Source: Streptomyces filamentosus (GTDB lineage: Bacteria > Actinomycetota > Actinomycetes > Streptomycetales > Streptomycetaceae). From it: DNA of 64,000 nucleotides. The first letter of the stretch is position 1, and each line of letters starts with the position of its first letter. Positions 1-13,500 of the stretch are shown in pieces. The stretch spans positions 310,001-374,000 of the forward strand of contig NZ_BNBE01000001.1 of the NCBI RefSeq assembly GCF_014654895.1. Direction: 5' to 3'. Both the position numbers and the translations under genes were made by a program. The notes below the pieces were generated by a model. The model did no database searches. It saw only the letters and a list, made by a program, of their open reading frames with translations, and was not told where the DNA came from.

Positions 1-3000
1 GACGAAGGCGGAGAGGCCGGCGTCGCGGGTGAGCTCGTCCAGGAGCAGTGCGGCGTCCGTCTTCGGGCGCAGCACCCGGGCCAGCCGCTCGGGGGTGAGG
101 GAGGTGATCGTCCCGTCGTCGAGGACGCCGGCGGTGTGCACGACGGCCGTCAGCGGACGCCCGGCCGGCACGCTGCCGAGGAGCCGGGCCAGCGCCTGCC
201 GGTCGGCCACGTCGCAGGCGGCGACGGTGACGCTCTCGGCGCCCGCGCCCGTCAGGGCGTCCTTCAGCGCACCGGCTCCCGGCGCCTGTTCGCCGCGCCG
301 GCTGACGAGCAGCAGGTGGCGGGCGCCGTGGTGCTCCACCAGGTGCCGGGCGACGGCGCCGCCGAGTCCGCCGGTGCCGCCGGTGACCAGGACGGTGCCG
401 CCGGGGTCGACGGCGAACGGCGCGGCCTGCGCACGCGCTCCGGCCGGGGTCCTGCGCAGGCGCGGGGCCAGCAGCCGTCCGCCGCGGACGGCCACCTCGG
501 GCTCGTCGAGCGCCACCGCCCGGGCGAGCGTCCCCGGCGACGGGGCCGGGCCCCCGGGGTCGGCGTCGACCGTGGTGAAGCGGCCGGGGTACTCCTCGTG
601 CGCGGAGCGCAGCAGCCCCCACACGGGCGCGCCGGCGAGACCGGGCAGCGTCTCGCCGTCGGCGGCGGCCACCGCCCCCGACGTGAGGACCACCAGGTGC
701 GAGCCCGCGAGCCGCTCGTCCGCGACCCAGCCCTGGAGGACCTCCAGGGTGTCCCGGGCCGTGGCGTGCGCCCGCTCGGCGGTACCGGCGGCGCCGTCCT
801 CCGGGGCGGTGTGGTCGAGGACGGCGACGTCGGGCGCCCCGTCGCCCGCGTCGAGCCGCGCGAGCAGCCCGCCGAGCCCGTCGTGGACGGCGGCCCCGTC
901 CGCCCGCTCCCCTCCGCCGGCCCGCAGGAAGGCCCAGCGGGACGCGTCGGGTTCGGGGGCAGGGGCGGGGGCGGCGGGGACGGGCACCCAGTCCACCTGG
1001 AACAGCGTGTCGGACGGGGCGCCGCCCGCCGTGAGCGCCCCTGCGGGCAGCGGGCGGACGACGAGCGAGCCCACGGACGCGACCGGGAGGCCCTCCCCGT
1101 CGGCGAGGTCGAGCGCCACCGCGCCGTCCTCCGCGCCCGTCGCCCGGACGCGTACCCGCAGCCCGGTCGCCCCGGTCGCGAACACCTCGACGTCCGTCCA
1201 GGCGAACGGCAGCCCGCCCTCGCCCACCGAGCCGGACAGGCCCACCGCGTGCAGGGCCGCGTCGAGGAGCGCGGGGTGCAGGGCGAACGCGTCGGCGTCC
1301 CCGTGGGCGCTCTCGGGGAGCGCGGCCTCGGCGAACACCTCCCCGTCGCCGGTCGTCCAGGCAGCCGTCAGCCCCTGGAAGAGCGGTCCGTACTCCAGCC
1401 CGGCGGAGGCCAGGTCCGCGTAGAGCGCGTCCACGTCGGCGGGCCGACCCCCGGGCGGCGGCCACGCGGAGGCACCGGACGCCGCCGGCCCCCGGGCCTC
1501 CCCGACCGTGCCCGTCGCGTGCAGGGTCCACTCCGCGCCCTCCGGCGCGTCCTCGGCCCGCGCGTACACCCTGACCCCGCGCCCGCCGTCCTCGTCCGCC
1601 GCGGCGAGCACCGCCTGGAGGGCGACGGATCCGCGCTCGGGCAGCACGAGCGGCGCGGTGAGCACCAGCTCCCCGATCCGCTCGCGGCCGACCTGCCGGC
1701 CGGCGCGCAGCACGAGGTCCGCGAACGCCGCACCGGGCAGGATCACCGTGCCGGAGACGGCGTGGTCCGCCAGCCAGGGGTGGGTGTCGAGCCCGACCCG
1801 TCCGGTGAGCACGAACCCACCGGAGTCGGGGAGTTCGATCCCCGATCGCAGGAAGGGGTGAGCGGTGCCCACCTGCCCCAGAGTGGTCGTGTCGGCCCCG
1901 TCGTACCCCGCGTCGAGCCAGTGGCGCTCCCGCTGGAAGGCGTACGTGGGCAGGCCGACGCGGTGGGCACCGGTACCGGCGAAGAGCGCGGCCCAGTCGA
2001 CGCCGACACCGGCCTCGAAGAGGGCGCCGAGCGCGGTGAGGAAGGTCGTGGGCTCGTCGCGCTCACGGCGCAGGGCCGGAACGAGGAGAGCGTTCTCGGG
2101 CTCCTCCAGGGACGCCTGGGCCATCGCCGACAGCACGCCGTCAGGGCCGAGTTCGAGGTACGAGGTGACACCCGCGCCCTCCAGCGCGCGGACGCCGTCG
2201 GCGAACCGGACCGCCTGGCGGACGTGCCGCACCCAGTACTCCGGGTCGGTGAGGTCGGACGCCTCCGCGAGACGACCGGTCACGTTCGACACCACCGCGA
2301 TACGCGGCTCCGCGTAGGCCAGGCTCCGCACGACCTGCCGGAACTCCTCCAGCATCGGATCCATCAACGGCGAGTGGAAGGCATGGGAAACCTTCAGCCG
2401 CTGTGTGGTGACGCCTCGCTCCTCCAGCACCGCCACGACCTTCTCGACGGCCGCCTCGGCCCCCGAAATCACCGTGGAGGAAGGACCGTTGACAGCAGCG
2501 ATGCCGATCTCGTCCTCGCGGCCGGCCAGCAGGGGAAGCACGTCCGCCTCGGCCGCCCGGACCGCAACCATCACCCCACCCTCGGGCAACGCCTGCATCA
2601 GACGGCCACGAGCCGCGACCAGACGGCAGGCGTCCGCCAGGGAGAAGACTCCCGCCACATGCGCGGCGGCGATCTCGCCCACCGAGTGACCCGCCAGGTA
2701 GCCCGGCCGGACACCCAGGGACTCGACGAGACGGTACAACGCCACCTCGACCGCGAACAGAGCGGACTGCGTGTAGACCGTCTGGTTCAGCAGCTCACCG
2801 GAGCCCTTGATCACCTCACGCAGCGGACGCTCGAACACGCCCTGCCCGTCCAGGAGTTCACACACCTCGTCCAGAGCGGTCGCGAAGACCGGGAATGCGG
2901 CGGCGAGGCCCTCCGCCATCCCCGCCCGCTGCGCACCCTGCCCCGTGAACAGGAACGCCGACTTGCCCTCCAGCCTGCGCCCCGGCACCACTTCCTCCGG

Positions 3001-4560
3001 AACCCCGCCGAAGACCACCGCACGCCGGTCGAACACCGCACGCGACGAGACCAGCGAGAAACCCACGTCCACCGGATCGAGACCGGCACCCGCGGTGAAC
3101 TCCCGCAGACGGGCGAGCTGAGCGCGAAGGGCTTCGTCCGTGCGTCCGGACACCACCCACGGCACCGGGACACCCGAAGGCCACTCCCCCACCGTCACCT
3201 CCGCCTCGACGGACGGAGCCTCCTCGATGATCACATGGGCGTTGGTGCCGCTGATGCCGAACGACGAGACACCCGCACGACGCGGAGCACCCTCGGCCAC
3301 CTCCCACGGCCGGGACTCCGTCAGCAGCTCGACCTCACCCGCCGACCAGTCCACATGCGACGACGGAGCATCCACGTGCAGCGTCTTCGGCAACACGCCG
3401 TGCCGCATGGCCTGCACCATCTTGATCACACCGGCGACACCGGCTGCGGCCTGGGTGTGACCCAGGTTCGACTTCACCGAGCCCAGCCACAGCGGACGCC
3501 CCGCAGAGCGCTCCTGGCCGTAGGTGGCGAGCAAGGCGTCGGCCTCGATCGGGTCGCCCAGGGTCGTGCCGGTGCCGTGCGCCTCTACGGCGTCCACGTC
3601 CGCCGCCGACAGACCCGCGTTCGCCAGCGCCGCACGGATCACCCGCTGCTGCGACGGACCATTGGGAGCGGTCAGACCATTGCTCGCACCGTCCTGGTTC
3701 ACCGCCGAACCCCGCACCACCGCAAGGACCTGATGGCCCTTCGCGCGGGCGTCGGACAGCCGCTCCACCAGCAGCACGCCCACGCCTTCGGCGAATCCGG
3801 TGCCGTCGGCGCCGTCGGCGAACGCCTTGCAGCGGCCGTCGGGGGCGAGGCCGCGCTGGCGGCTGAACTCGACGAAGGTGCCGGGGGTCGCCATGACCGT
3901 CACGCCGCCGGCGAGGGCGAGGTCGCACTCGCCGCGGCGCAGGGCCTGGACGGCGAGGTGGAGGGCGACCAGCGAGGAGGAGCAGGCGGTGTCCACGGAC
4001 ACCGCCGGGCCCTCCAGGCCGAAGGTGTAGGAGACGCGGCCGGAGACGATGTTCCCGCTGCCGAAACTGTTCGGGTAGTCGTGGTACATCACGCCGGAGT
4101 AGACGCCGGTCCGGGTGCCGCGCAGGGCGGCCGGCGGGATGCCGGCGTGCTCCAGGGCCTCCCAGGACGCCTCCAGCATGAGGCGCTGCTGGGGGTCGAG
4201 ACCGGCGACCTCGCGCAGGCCGATCCCGAAGAAGCGGGCGTCGAAGTCCCCGGCGTCGTGCAGGAATCCGCCGTCGGTGCTGTAGGTGGTGCCGGGCCGC
4301 TCGCCCGAGGGGTCGTGGAGGCGGGCGAGGTCCCAGCCCCGGTCGTCGGGGAAGGGGGTGATGCCGTCCCGGCCGTCGCGGACGAACTCCCAGAGCTCGT
4401 CCGGGTTCGCCGCGCCGCCGGGGAAGCGGCAGGCCATGCCGACGATCGCGATCGGTTCGCGGGTGGCCGACACGAGCCTGCGGTTCTGCTCCCGCAGGCG
4501 CTCCGTCTCCTTGAGCGAGGAGCGCAGCGCCTCGACGAGCTTCGTTTCTTTCTGTGCCAT
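1..4560 (-). CDS. Type I polyketide synthase (PKS-D), KS-AT-DH-KR..., C-terminus beyond the left edge
   Basis: Starts at ATG 4558-4560, six bases after the stop of the preceding PKS gene; the frame is open through base 1, so the protein is cut inside its first KR. Residues about 1-30 ([16 protein letters not shown]...) form a coiled-coil docking helix. KS about 33-455: active Cys193 in TACSSS, then EAHGTGTT and NLGHTQ. AT about 540-830: Ser626 in GHSVGE and HAFH, the signature for malonyl-CoA. DH about 900-1170: His933 in [10 protein letters not shown] and the second motif DAALH, so apparently active. KR from about 1385: NADPH motif TGGTGGLG and LDD, the B-type (D-hydroxyl) signature. The module should extend the chain by two carbons and leave a double bond. 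The KS-AT linker is short and shares long identical DNA with PKS-C. Its helix differs in type from those of A-C and fits the acidic C-terminal tail of PKS-C, so this protein probably acts after C. Domain calls are firm; the product is inferred. Confidence 0.95.
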   Translation of the reverse strand, partial: MAQKETKLVEALRSSLKETERLREQNRRLVSATREPIAIVGMACRFPGGAANPDELWEFVRDGRDGITPFPDDRGWDLARLHDPSGERPGTTYSTDGGFLHDAGDFDARFFGIGLREVAGLDPQQRLMLEASWEALEHAGIPPAALRGTRTGVYSGVMYHDYPNSFGSGNIVSGRVSYTFGLEGPAVSVDTACSSSLVALHLAVQALRRGECDLALAGGVTVMATPGTFVEFSRQRGLAPDGRCKAFADGADGTGFAEGVGVLLVERLSDARAKGHQVLAVVRGSAVNQDGASNGLTAPNGPSQQRVIRAALANAGLSAADVDAVEAHGTGTTLGDPIEADALLATYGQERSAGRPLWLGSVKSNLGHTQAAAGVAGVIKMVQAMRHGVLPKTLHVDAPSSHVDWSAGEVELLTESRPWEVAEGAPRRAGVSSFGISGTNAHVIIEEAPSVEAEVTVGEWPSGVPVPWVVSGRTDEALRAQLARLREFTAGAGLDPVDVGFSLVSSRAVFDRRAVVFGGVPEEVVPGRRLEGKSAFLFTGQGAQRAGMAEGLAAAFPVFATALDEVCELLDGQGVFERPLREVIKGSGELLNQTVYTQSALFAVEVALYRLVESLGVRPGYLAGHSVGEIAAAHVAGVFSLADACRLVAARGRLMQALPEGGVMVAVRAAEADVLPLLAGREDEIGIAAVNGPSSTVISGAEAAVEKVVAVLEERGVTTQRLKVSHAFHSPLMDPMLEEFRQVVRSLAYAEPRIAVVSNVTGRLAEASDLTDPEYWVRHVRQAVRFADGVRALEGAGVTSYLELGPDGVLSAMAQASLEEPENALLVPALRRERDEPTTFLTALGALFEAGVGVDWAALFAGTGAHRVGLPTYAFQRERHWLDAGYDGADTTTLGQVGTAHPFLRSGIELPDSGGFVLTGRVGLDTHPWLADHAVSGTVILPGAAFADLVLRAGRQVGRERIGELVLTAPLVLPERGSVALQAVLAAADEDGGRGVRVYARAEDAPEGAEWTLHATGTVGEARGPAASGASAWPPPGGRPADVDALYADLASAGLEYGPLFQGLTAAWTTGDGEVFAEAALPESAHGDADAFALHPALLDAALHAVGLSGSVGEGGLPFAWTDVEVFATGATGLRVRVRATGAEDGAVALDLADGEGLPVASVGSLVVRPLPAGALTAGGAPSDTLFQVDWVPVPAAPAPAPEPDASRWAFLRAGGGERADGAAVHDGLGGLLARLDAGDGAPDVAVLDHTAPEDGAAGTAERAHATARDTLEVLQGWVADERLAGSHLVVLTSGAVAAADGETLPGLAGAPVWGLLRSAHEEYPGRFTTVDADPGGPAPSPGTLARAVALDEPEVAVRGGRLLAPRLRRTPAGARAQAAPFAVDPGGTVLVTGGTGGLGGAVARHLVEHHGARHLLLVSRRGEQAPGAGALKDALTGAGAESVTVAACDVADRQALARLLGSVPAGRPLTAVVHTAGVLDDGTITSLTPERLARVLRPKTDAALLLDELTRDAGLSAFV
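2942..3120. repeat. PKS identical tract, copy 1 (KS-AT linker / AT start)
   Basis: By eye, these 179 bp are identical to 13733-13911. They encode the short KS-AT linker and the beginning of the AT domain of PKS-D. Identity at silent positions implies recent duplication or gene conversion between modules. Similar but not identical segments lie at about 8410-8600 and in part at about 24280-24350. Confidence 0.75.
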
Positions 4561-4566
4561 GGCGGC

Positions 4567-7500
4567 CTAGGCCTCCCGCGTCGTGTCGTCGAGAGCCATC
4601 GAGATGAGGCTCTCGGCGTCCATGTCGTCGATGTCGATGCCGGCGTCGGTTCCGGTGCCGGCGGCCTCGTCCCCGGGGCCGGCGTCGAAGCCGGCCAGTT
4701 CGAGGAGGCTGTCCAGGAGTCCGGACTCCCGGAGCCGGTCCAGCGGGATCGTCCGGAGGGCGGACCGCACCCGGGACTCCGGGTCGGTGCCGGGCTCGTC
4801 CGGGCCCGCGGGAAGCGCGGGGGCCAGCTGTTCCCCGAGGTGCCGGGCCAGGACCCGGATGCTCGGGTAGTCGAAGATCAGGCCGGCGGCCAGCCGCAGT
4901 CCGGTCTCCTCGGCCATGCGGTTGCGGAACTCGACGGACGTCAGCGAGTCGAAACCGAGCTCGTTGAAGGCCCGTTCCGCCTCGATGCCGTCGGCGTCCT
5001 TGTGTCCCAGGACCAGTGCGGCCTGCTGCCGCACCAGGGCGACGAGGATCTCCTCCCGCTCGTCTCCGGTGGCCGCCCCGGCGAGGCGGCCCCTCAGGGC
5101 CTCCGCTCCGGAGGCCGTGCCGGAGGCGGCGCGCCGCCGGACAGTCGTACGGACGAGTCCGCGGAGGAGCGGCGGGAGGTCCGCCGCGTCCGCCCGGCCC
5201 AGGGCCCGGAGGTCCAGGGCCACGGGGACCGTGACGGGGGCGCCGGACGCCAGGGACGCGTCGAAGAGCGCGGTTCCCCGCTGCTCGTCCAGCGGCGCGA
5301 TGCCCGAGCGCGCGGCGCGGCGCACGTCCGTCTCCGTCAGGCCGCCGGCCATCCCGCCCGCGCCTCCGGGAGCCCCGGTCGCGCCCCACAGGCCCCAGGC
5401 CAGGGAGACGGCCGGCAGGCCGGCGGCGGTCCGGTGCCGGGCGAGGGCGTCCAGGTAGGCGTTGGCGGCGGCGTAGTTGCCCTGTCCGGGGCCGCCGAGG
5501 ACCCCGCCCACGGAGGAGAAGAGCACGAAGGTCTTCAGCGCGTGGTCCCTGGTCGCCTCGTGGAGGTGCCAGGCCGCCTCCGCCTTGGGCCGCAGGACCG
5601 TGGCCAGGCGCTCGGGGGTGAGCGAGGCGAGGGTGGCGTCGTCGAGGACGCCCGCGGCGTGCACGACGCCGGTGAGGGGGTGCGCCGGGGAGACGACGGC
5701 CAGGGCCGCCGCGAGGGCTCCGGGGTCGGCGGCGTCGGCGGACGCGAAGAGGACCGACTCGGCGCCGAGCGCCTCCAGTTCCTTCCGGAGCGCCGGAGCG
5801 CCGGGGGCGTCCGCGCCCCTCCGGCTCACCAGGAGCAGGTGCCGCACCCCGTGCCGTACGACGAGGTGGCGGGCGAACACCGGGCCGAGGCCGCCGGTCG
5901 CCCCCGTGATCAGGACCGTCCCGTCCCCGTCCCACGGCGATTCCGTGGCCGCCGCCGTGTCCTGCGGGGTGCGGACCAGGCGCGGCACGAGGACGGTCGT
6001 CCCGCGGACGGCGACCTGCTCCTCGCCGGCGGCGAGGACGCCGGGCAGGGTGCGCGGGTCCGTCCCGTCGTCCAGGTCGGCGAGCACGATCCGGCCGGGG
6101 TGCTCGGCCTGGGCCGACCGCACCAGGCCGCCGACGGCGGCGCCGACCGGGTCCGGCCGCACACCGTTCCCGTCCCCGTCGGCGTCGGTCTGGGCCGCGC
6201 CCTTGGTGAGGACGACGAGCCGGGTCGCCGCGAACCGCTCGTCCGCCTGCCACGCCTGGAGCAGCGCCAGGACCCGGGCGGTCTCGTGCCGCAGGGCGTC
6301 CGGCGTCGCGTCGACGCCGCCGTCCGGGCCCGCCGCGCAGGCTCCGACCGGCAGCAGCAGGACGTCCGTCCCGTCCGCCACCTCGTCGAGCCCGGTCACC
6401 GCGCCGGCGCCGAACCGGTCCGCGAGGCCGTGCGGCTCCGCGCCGAGCACGGTCCAGGAACCGTCCCCGCCGGCGGGGGCCACCTCGGCCTCCACCCAGG
6501 CGACCCGGTACAGGGGCTCGGAGGAGGCCCCGGCGCCGATCGCACCGTCGGCGACCGGCCGCAGCGCGAGCTCCCCGACGGAGGCGACCGGCCGCCCCTG
6601 CCCGTCCGCGATGTCGAGGGCCACCGTCCCCCGGCCGTTCCCGGGCCGGATCCGCGCCCTCAGGCGGGTCGCCCCGGTCGCGAACAGCTCCGTGTCCGTC
6701 CACGCGAACGGCAGTTCGGCCCGCTCCGCGCCCCGGGCGAGCCCGATGGCGTGGAGGACCGCGTCGAGGACCGCCGGGTGGAGCGCGAACCCCTCGGCAC
6801 CGTGCCCGGCGAGGTCCTCCGGGAGCACGACCTCCGCCAGGACGTCGTCACCGTCCCGCCAGGCCGCCGCGAGGCCCTGGAAGGCGGGCCCGTAGACCAG
6901 CCCGCCGTCGGCGAAGGTCTCGTACATGCCGTCGAGCGGCAGGGGCTCGGCTCCGACCGGGGGCCAGACCCCCAGGTGGAACGAGGGCTCCGCGTGCTCC
7001 GCCGACAGGACACCGGTCGCGTGCCGCGTCCAGGGCTCGCCGGCGTCCGCGTGGGCCGGACGGGCGTGGACGGTGAACCGCCGCGTCCCCTCCGGCTCCA
7101 GGCCGCCCACGGAGAGCTGGACGTCCGCCCCTCCCCGGCCGGGCAGCACGAGCGGCGCCTCCAGCACCAGATCGGCGACCCGGCCGCAGCCGACCCGCTC
7201 CCCCACGTACAGGGCGAGGTCGACGAACCCGGTGCCGGGGAAGAGGACGGCCTCGCCGAAGGCGTGGTCGCCCAGCCACGGCGCGGCCCGCACGGACAGG
7301 CTTCCGGTGAACAGCCCGCCATCCGCCTCGGCCAGCTGGATCGACGAGGTGAGGAAGGGGTGCCCGACCGCGTCCCCGCCACCGGCGGGGACCTCCGCGT
7401 CGAGCCAGTAGTGCTCGTGCTGGAAGGCGTACGTGGGCAGGTCGACGCGACTGGCACCGGTACCGGCGAAGAGCGCCGCCCAGTCCACGTCCACGCCGGC

Positions 7501-10500
7501 TTCGAAGAGGGCGCCGAGCGCGGTGAGGAAGGTGGTCGGTTCGTCGCGCTCGCGGCGCAGGGCCGGGACCAGGAGGGCGTCGTCCGGGTTGTCCAGGGAC
7601 GCCTGGGCCATCGCGGTCAGGATGCCGTCGGGGCCGAGTTCGAGGTACGAGGTGACGCCCGCGGCTTCCAGGGCGCGGACGCCGTCGGCGAACCGGACCG
7701 CCTGGCGGACGTGCCGCACCCAGTACTCCGGGTCCGTGAGGTCGGACGCCTCCGCGAGCCGGCCGGTCACGTTCGACACGACCGCGATCCGGGGTTCGGA
7801 GAACACCAGACCGCTGACGACCTGACCGAACTCCTCCAGCATCGGCTCCATCAGCGGCGAGTGGAAGGCGTGGGAGACGGACAGCCGGACCGCTCCGATC
7901 CCCTTCTCCTCCAGCACCGCCACGACCTTCTCCACGGCCGCCTCAGCACCTGAAATCACCACAGAAGCAGGCCCGTTGACGGCGGCGATACCGACCTCGG
8001 CCTCACGGCCGGCCAGCAGCGGAAGCACGTCCGCCTCGGCGGCCCGGACCGCGACCATCACACCACCGGAAGGCAACGCCTGCATCAGACGACCACGCGC
8101 CACCACCAGACTGCAGGCGTCCTCCAGCGAGAACACTCCGGCCACGTGGGCGGCAGCGATCTCGCCCACCGAATGACCCGCCAGATAGTCCGGCCGGACG
8201 CCCAGGGACTCGACCAGACGGAACAACGCGACCTCGACGGCGAAGAGCGCGGGCTGGGTGTAGACCGTCCGCCCCAGCAGCTCCTCGGATTCCCTGATCA
8301 CCTCACGCAGCGGACGCTCGAACGCACCCTGTCCGTCGAGGAGTTCACACGTCTCCTCCAGGGCCTTGGCGAAGACCGGGAACGCGGTCGCAAGGCCCTC
8401 CGCCATCCCCGCCCGCTGCGCACCCTGCCCTGTGAACAGGAAGGCGGTCCTGCCCTCCAGCCTGCGCCCCGGCACCACTTCCTCCGGAACCCCGCCGAAG
8501 ACCACCGCACGCCGGTCGAACACCGGTCGGGAGGCCAGCGAGAAGCCCACGTCCACCGAGCTCGGGCCGGCCTCCGCGACGTATTCGGAGAGTCGTCGGG
8601 CCTGGGCGCGGAGGGCTTCCTCCGTGCGTCCGGACACCACCCACGGCACCGGGACACCCGAAGGCCACTCCCCCACCGTCACCTCCGCCTCGACGGACGG
8701 AGCCTCCTCGATGATCACGTGAGCGTTGGTGCCGCTGATGCCGAACGACGAGACACCCGCCCGGCGCGGAGCACCTTCAAACGCCTCCCACGGCCGGGAC
8801 TCGGTCAGCAGCTCGACCTCACCCGCCGACCAGTCCACGTGCGACGACGGCTCGTCCACGTGCAGCGTCTTCGGCAGGACTCCGTGCCGCATGGCCTGCA
8901 CCATCTTGATGATGCCGGCGACGCCGGCGGCGGCCTGCGTGTGACCCAGGTTCGACTTCACCGAACCGAGCCACAGCGGCCGGCCCTCCGGACGTTCCTG
9001 GCCATAGGTGGCCAGGAGGGCCTGCGCCTCGATCGGGTCGCCCAGGGTCGTGCCCGTCCCGTGCGCCTCGACCGCGTCCACGTCCGCCGCCGACAGACCC
9101 GCGTTCGCCAGCGCCGCACGGATCACCCGCTGCTGCGACGGACCATTGGGGGCCGTCAGACCATTGCTCGCACCGTCCTGGTTCACCGCCGAACCCCGCA
9201 CCACCGCCAGGACCTGGTGTCCCTTGGCGCGAGCGTCGGACAGCCGCTCCACCAGCAGCACACCGACGCCCTCACCCCACGCCGTACCATCAGCGGCCTC
9301 CGCGAACGCCTTGATCCGACCGTCGGCGGCGAGACCACGCTGGCGGCTGAACTCGACGAAGACCTCGGGGGTGGCCATGACGGCGACGCCTCCGATGAGG
9401 GCCAGGTCGCACTCGTCCCGCTGGAGGGCCTGGATGGCCCAGTGGAGGGCGACGAGCGACGACGAGCACGCCGTGTCCACCGACACCGCCGGGCCTTCGA
9501 ACCCGAAGGTGTAGGAGATCCGGCCGGAGACGGCGCTGCCCATCGCGTGGCTGGTCGGGTAGTCGTGGTACATCACGCCGGCGAAGACGCCGGTCCGGCT
9601 GCCCTTCAGGGTGGCGGGGTCGATGCCCGCGCGTTCCATCGCCTCCCAGGAGGTTTCGAGGAGGAGCCGCTGCTGGGGGTCGACGGTGAGGGCCTCGTTG
9701 GGGCTGACGCGGAAGAACGCGGCGTCGAACTCGGCCGCCTCGTGCAGGAACCCGCCCTGGTCGACGTAGCTGGTGTCGGGGCGTTCCCGGGTCGGGTCGT
9801 ACAGCCGCCGGGTGTCCCAGCCCCGGTCCTCGGGGAAGGCGGAGATCGCGTCCCGGCCCTCGGCGACGAGGTCCCACAGTTCGTCCGGGGTGGTGACGCC
9901 GCCCGGGTAGCGGGCGGCCATGCCGACGATCACGATCGGGTCGTCGGCGGCGCCCGGCGCGCCCGCGGAGGTGCCGCGGGCGGTGCGGCCCCGGGCGTCC
10001 CCGGCGGCCCGGTCCGGGCCGGCGAGGGCTTCGTGGACGTGTTCCGCGAGGGACGCCGACGACGGGTAGTCGAAGACGAGGGTGGCGGGGAGCCGCAGTC
10101 CGGTGGCGCCGTTGAGGGCGTTGCGCAGTTCGACGGCGGAGAGCGAGTCGAAGCCCAGCTCGCTGAAGGCGCGGTCCGGTTCGATCGCGTCCGGCGAGGT
10201 GTGCCCGAGGACGTTGGCGACCTGGGTGCGGACGATCTGGAGCAGCAGGTGCCGCCGCTCGTCCCGGCCGAGGCCGGCGAGGCGTCCGGCGAGGCGCCCG
10301 GCGGGCGTGTCCGCTCCCGCTTCGCCCGCCGCCCGCGCGGCCGTGCGGCGCGGGGCGGGGACCAGTTCCCGGAAGAGGGCGTCCAGGCTCTCGGCCTGGG
10401 CGCGCAGGGCCGTGGTGTCGAGTCGGACGGGGACGAGGGCGGCCCGTCCGGTGCGGCGGGCGGCGTCGAAGAGGGCCAGGCCCTCGTCGGCGCCGAGGGG

Positions 10501-13500
10501 GACGACGCCGCCGCGCGCCATGCGGGACCGGTCGGTCTCGCTGAGCGTGCCGAGCATGCCGCCGCCCTCCGCCCAGGGGCCCCAGGCGAGGGCGGTGGCC
10601 GGGAGGCCCGCGGCGCGGCGCCGCTGGGCGAGGGCGTCCAGGAAGGCGTTGGCCGCCGCGTAGTTGCCCTGGCCGGGGACGCCGAGGGCGCCCGCCGCGG
10701 AGGAGAAGAGGACGAAGTCGGTGAGGCCGGACTCCGCGGTCAGTTCGTGGAGGTGCCAGGCGGCGTCCACCTTGGGGCGCAGCACGGTGTGCACCTGGTC
10801 GGCGGTGAGGGAGGCGATGGTGCCGTCGTCGAGGACGCCGGCGGCGTGGACGACGCCGGTGAGGGGACGGTCGGCGGGGATCGCCGCGAGGAGCGCCGCG
10901 AGCGCGGCGCGGTCGGCGACGTCGCACGCCTCGATGGTGACGGTCAGCGCGCCGAGGGAGAGGAGTTCGTCGCGCAGGTCGTCCGCGCCGGGTGCGGCGG
11001 CGCCGCTCCGGCTGGTGAGGAGCAGGTGGCGGACGCCGTGGGCCCGGACGAGGTGGCGGGCGAAGAGGGCGCCGAGGCCGCCGGTGGCGCCGGTGAGCAG
11101 CACCGTGCCGTGGTCGGGCCGGCTCCCCGTCCCGGCGGTCTCCGCGTCGGTGGTGTCCGTGCCGACGGTCTCCGCGTCGGCGGTCTCCGTCCCAGTGGTC
11201 TCCGTGCCGCTGCCGGGGACGCGGGCGAGCCGGGGGGCGTGGATCCGGCCGCCCCGGACGGCGAGGCGCTCCTCGCCGGGGGCGAGGGCGACGGCGGCGG
11301 GCAGCGCCCGGGCGGACGCGGGGTCGTCGTCGAGGTCGATCAGGACGATGCGGCCGGGGTTCTCGGCCTGGGCCGAACGGATCAGGCCGCTGACGGCGGC
11401 ACCCACCAGGTGGGGCCCGGTCCCGGCGGCACCGCCACGCGTGCCCTCGTCCCCCTGGCCCTCGCCGGGCGTGCCCCCGTCACCCGTGTCGACGGCTCCG
11501 CGCGTCACGACGACGAGCCTCGCCGCCTCCTGGCCGGGGTCGGCGAGCCATTCCCGGACGGCGCCGAGGACCCGTACGGTCTCGGCGTGGACGGCGTCCG
11601 CGACGCCGTCCGGCAGGTCGGTGCCGGGGCCCGCGGCGGCGCCCGCGGGCAGCAGGACGAGGTCGGCGGGCGCGCCGGCCGGGATGGGCCCGCTCCCCAG
11701 TGCCTCCTCCCACGTGCCGGCGTCGTCGCCGAGGAGGGTCCAGCCGGTGCCCTCCACGGGGGCGGCGGCGTCCGGGAGCGGCAGCCAGGAGATCCGGAAC
11801 AGCGCGTCGTGGTGCGCGGCGGCGGCCTGGATCCGCTCGGCGGATATCGGGCGGACGGCCAGCGACCCCACGGACAGCACGGGGCTGCCCGTCGCGTCGG
11901 CGATGTCGAGCGCCGCGGCGTCGCGCCCGGGGACCGCCCGTACGCGGACCCGGAGCTGGGTGGCACCGCCCGCGTACAGCTCGACGTCGGACCAGGCGAA
12001 GGGGAGTCCGCCCTGCGACACGGTGTCCGACACGCTCACGGCGTGCAGGGCCGCGTCGAAGGCCGCGGGGTGCAGGCCGAACCGCGCGGCGTCGTCGTGG
12101 GCGCCCTCAGGCAGCCGGACGTCCGCGTACACCTCGCCGTCCCGCGCCCAGGCGGCCGCGAGCCCGCGGAAGACCGGGCCGTACGCGAGGCCGGCGACGG
12201 CGAAGTCGTCGTAGACGGTGTCGAGGCCGACGGGCTCGGCGCCGGCCGGCGGCCAGACGGCGAAGTCGAACGCGGCCGCGTCCCCGCCGGGGGCGACGGC
12301 GCCCGTGGCGTGGGAGGTCCAGGCCGTCTCGGTGTCGGCGTCGGCGGCCCGCGAGAAGAGGCGTACGGCACGGGTCCCGTCGTCTCCCAGCGCGGCGAGC
12401 AGGACGACCACCTGGGCCGCGCCGCGCTGCGGCAGCACGAGCGGCGCTTCGAGGACCAGGTCCTCCAGGCGGTCGCAGCCGGTCTCCCGGCCCGCGCGCA
12501 GCACCATCTCGACGAGCGCGGTGCCCGGGACGACGACGGCCCCGGCGACGACGTGGTCGGCGAGCCACGGGTGGCTGCCGAGTCCGATCCGCCCGCTCAG
12601 CGCGATGCCGCCGGAGTCCGGCAGCTCGACGGCGGCGCCGAGGAGGGGGTGGTCGGTGGCGGCGAGCCCGAACGCCGTCGCGTCGCCCCCCTCGGGGGTG
12701 GGGGCGAGCCAGTAGTGCTCGTGCTGGAAGGCGTACGTGGGCAGGTCGACGCGCCGGGCACCCGTACCGGCGAAGAGCGCCGCCCAGTCGACGTCCACGC
12801 CGGCTTCGAAGAGGGCGCCGAGGGCGGTGAGGAAGGTGGCCGGCTCGTCGCGCTCGCGGCGCAGGGCCGGAACGAGGAGCGCGTTGTCGGGCTCCTCCAG
12901 GCAGGACTGGGCCATCGCCGACAGCACGCCGTCCGGGCCGAGTTCGAGGTACGAGGTGACGCCCGCGCCCTCCAGGGCGCGGACGCCGTCGGCGAACCGC
13001 ACGGCCTGGCGGACGTGCCGCACCCAGTACTCCGGGTCCGTCAGCTCACCGGCGGCGGCAAGCCCGCCAATCACGTTGGACACGATCGCGATGCGCGGCT
13101 CGGAGAACACCAGACCGCTGACGACCTGCCGGAACTCCTCCAGCATCGGCTCCATCAGCGGCGAATGGAAAGCGTGCGAGACCTTCAGCCGCTGCGCGGC
13201 GACACCCCGCTCCTCCAGCACCGCCACGATCTCGGAGACAGCGGCTTCGGCACCCGAAATCACCACGGAAGAAGGCCCGTTGACGGCGGCTATGCCGACC
13301 TCGGCCTCACGGCCGGCCAGCAGCGGGAGTACGTCCGCCTCGGCGGCCCGGACCGCGACCATCACACCACCCGCGGGCAGCGCCTGCATCAACCGGCCAC
13401 GAGCCGCGACCAGACGGCAGGCGTCCGCCAGGGAGAAGACTCCCGCCACATGCGCGGCGGCGATCTCGCCCACCGAGTGACCCGCCAGATAGTCCGGCCG

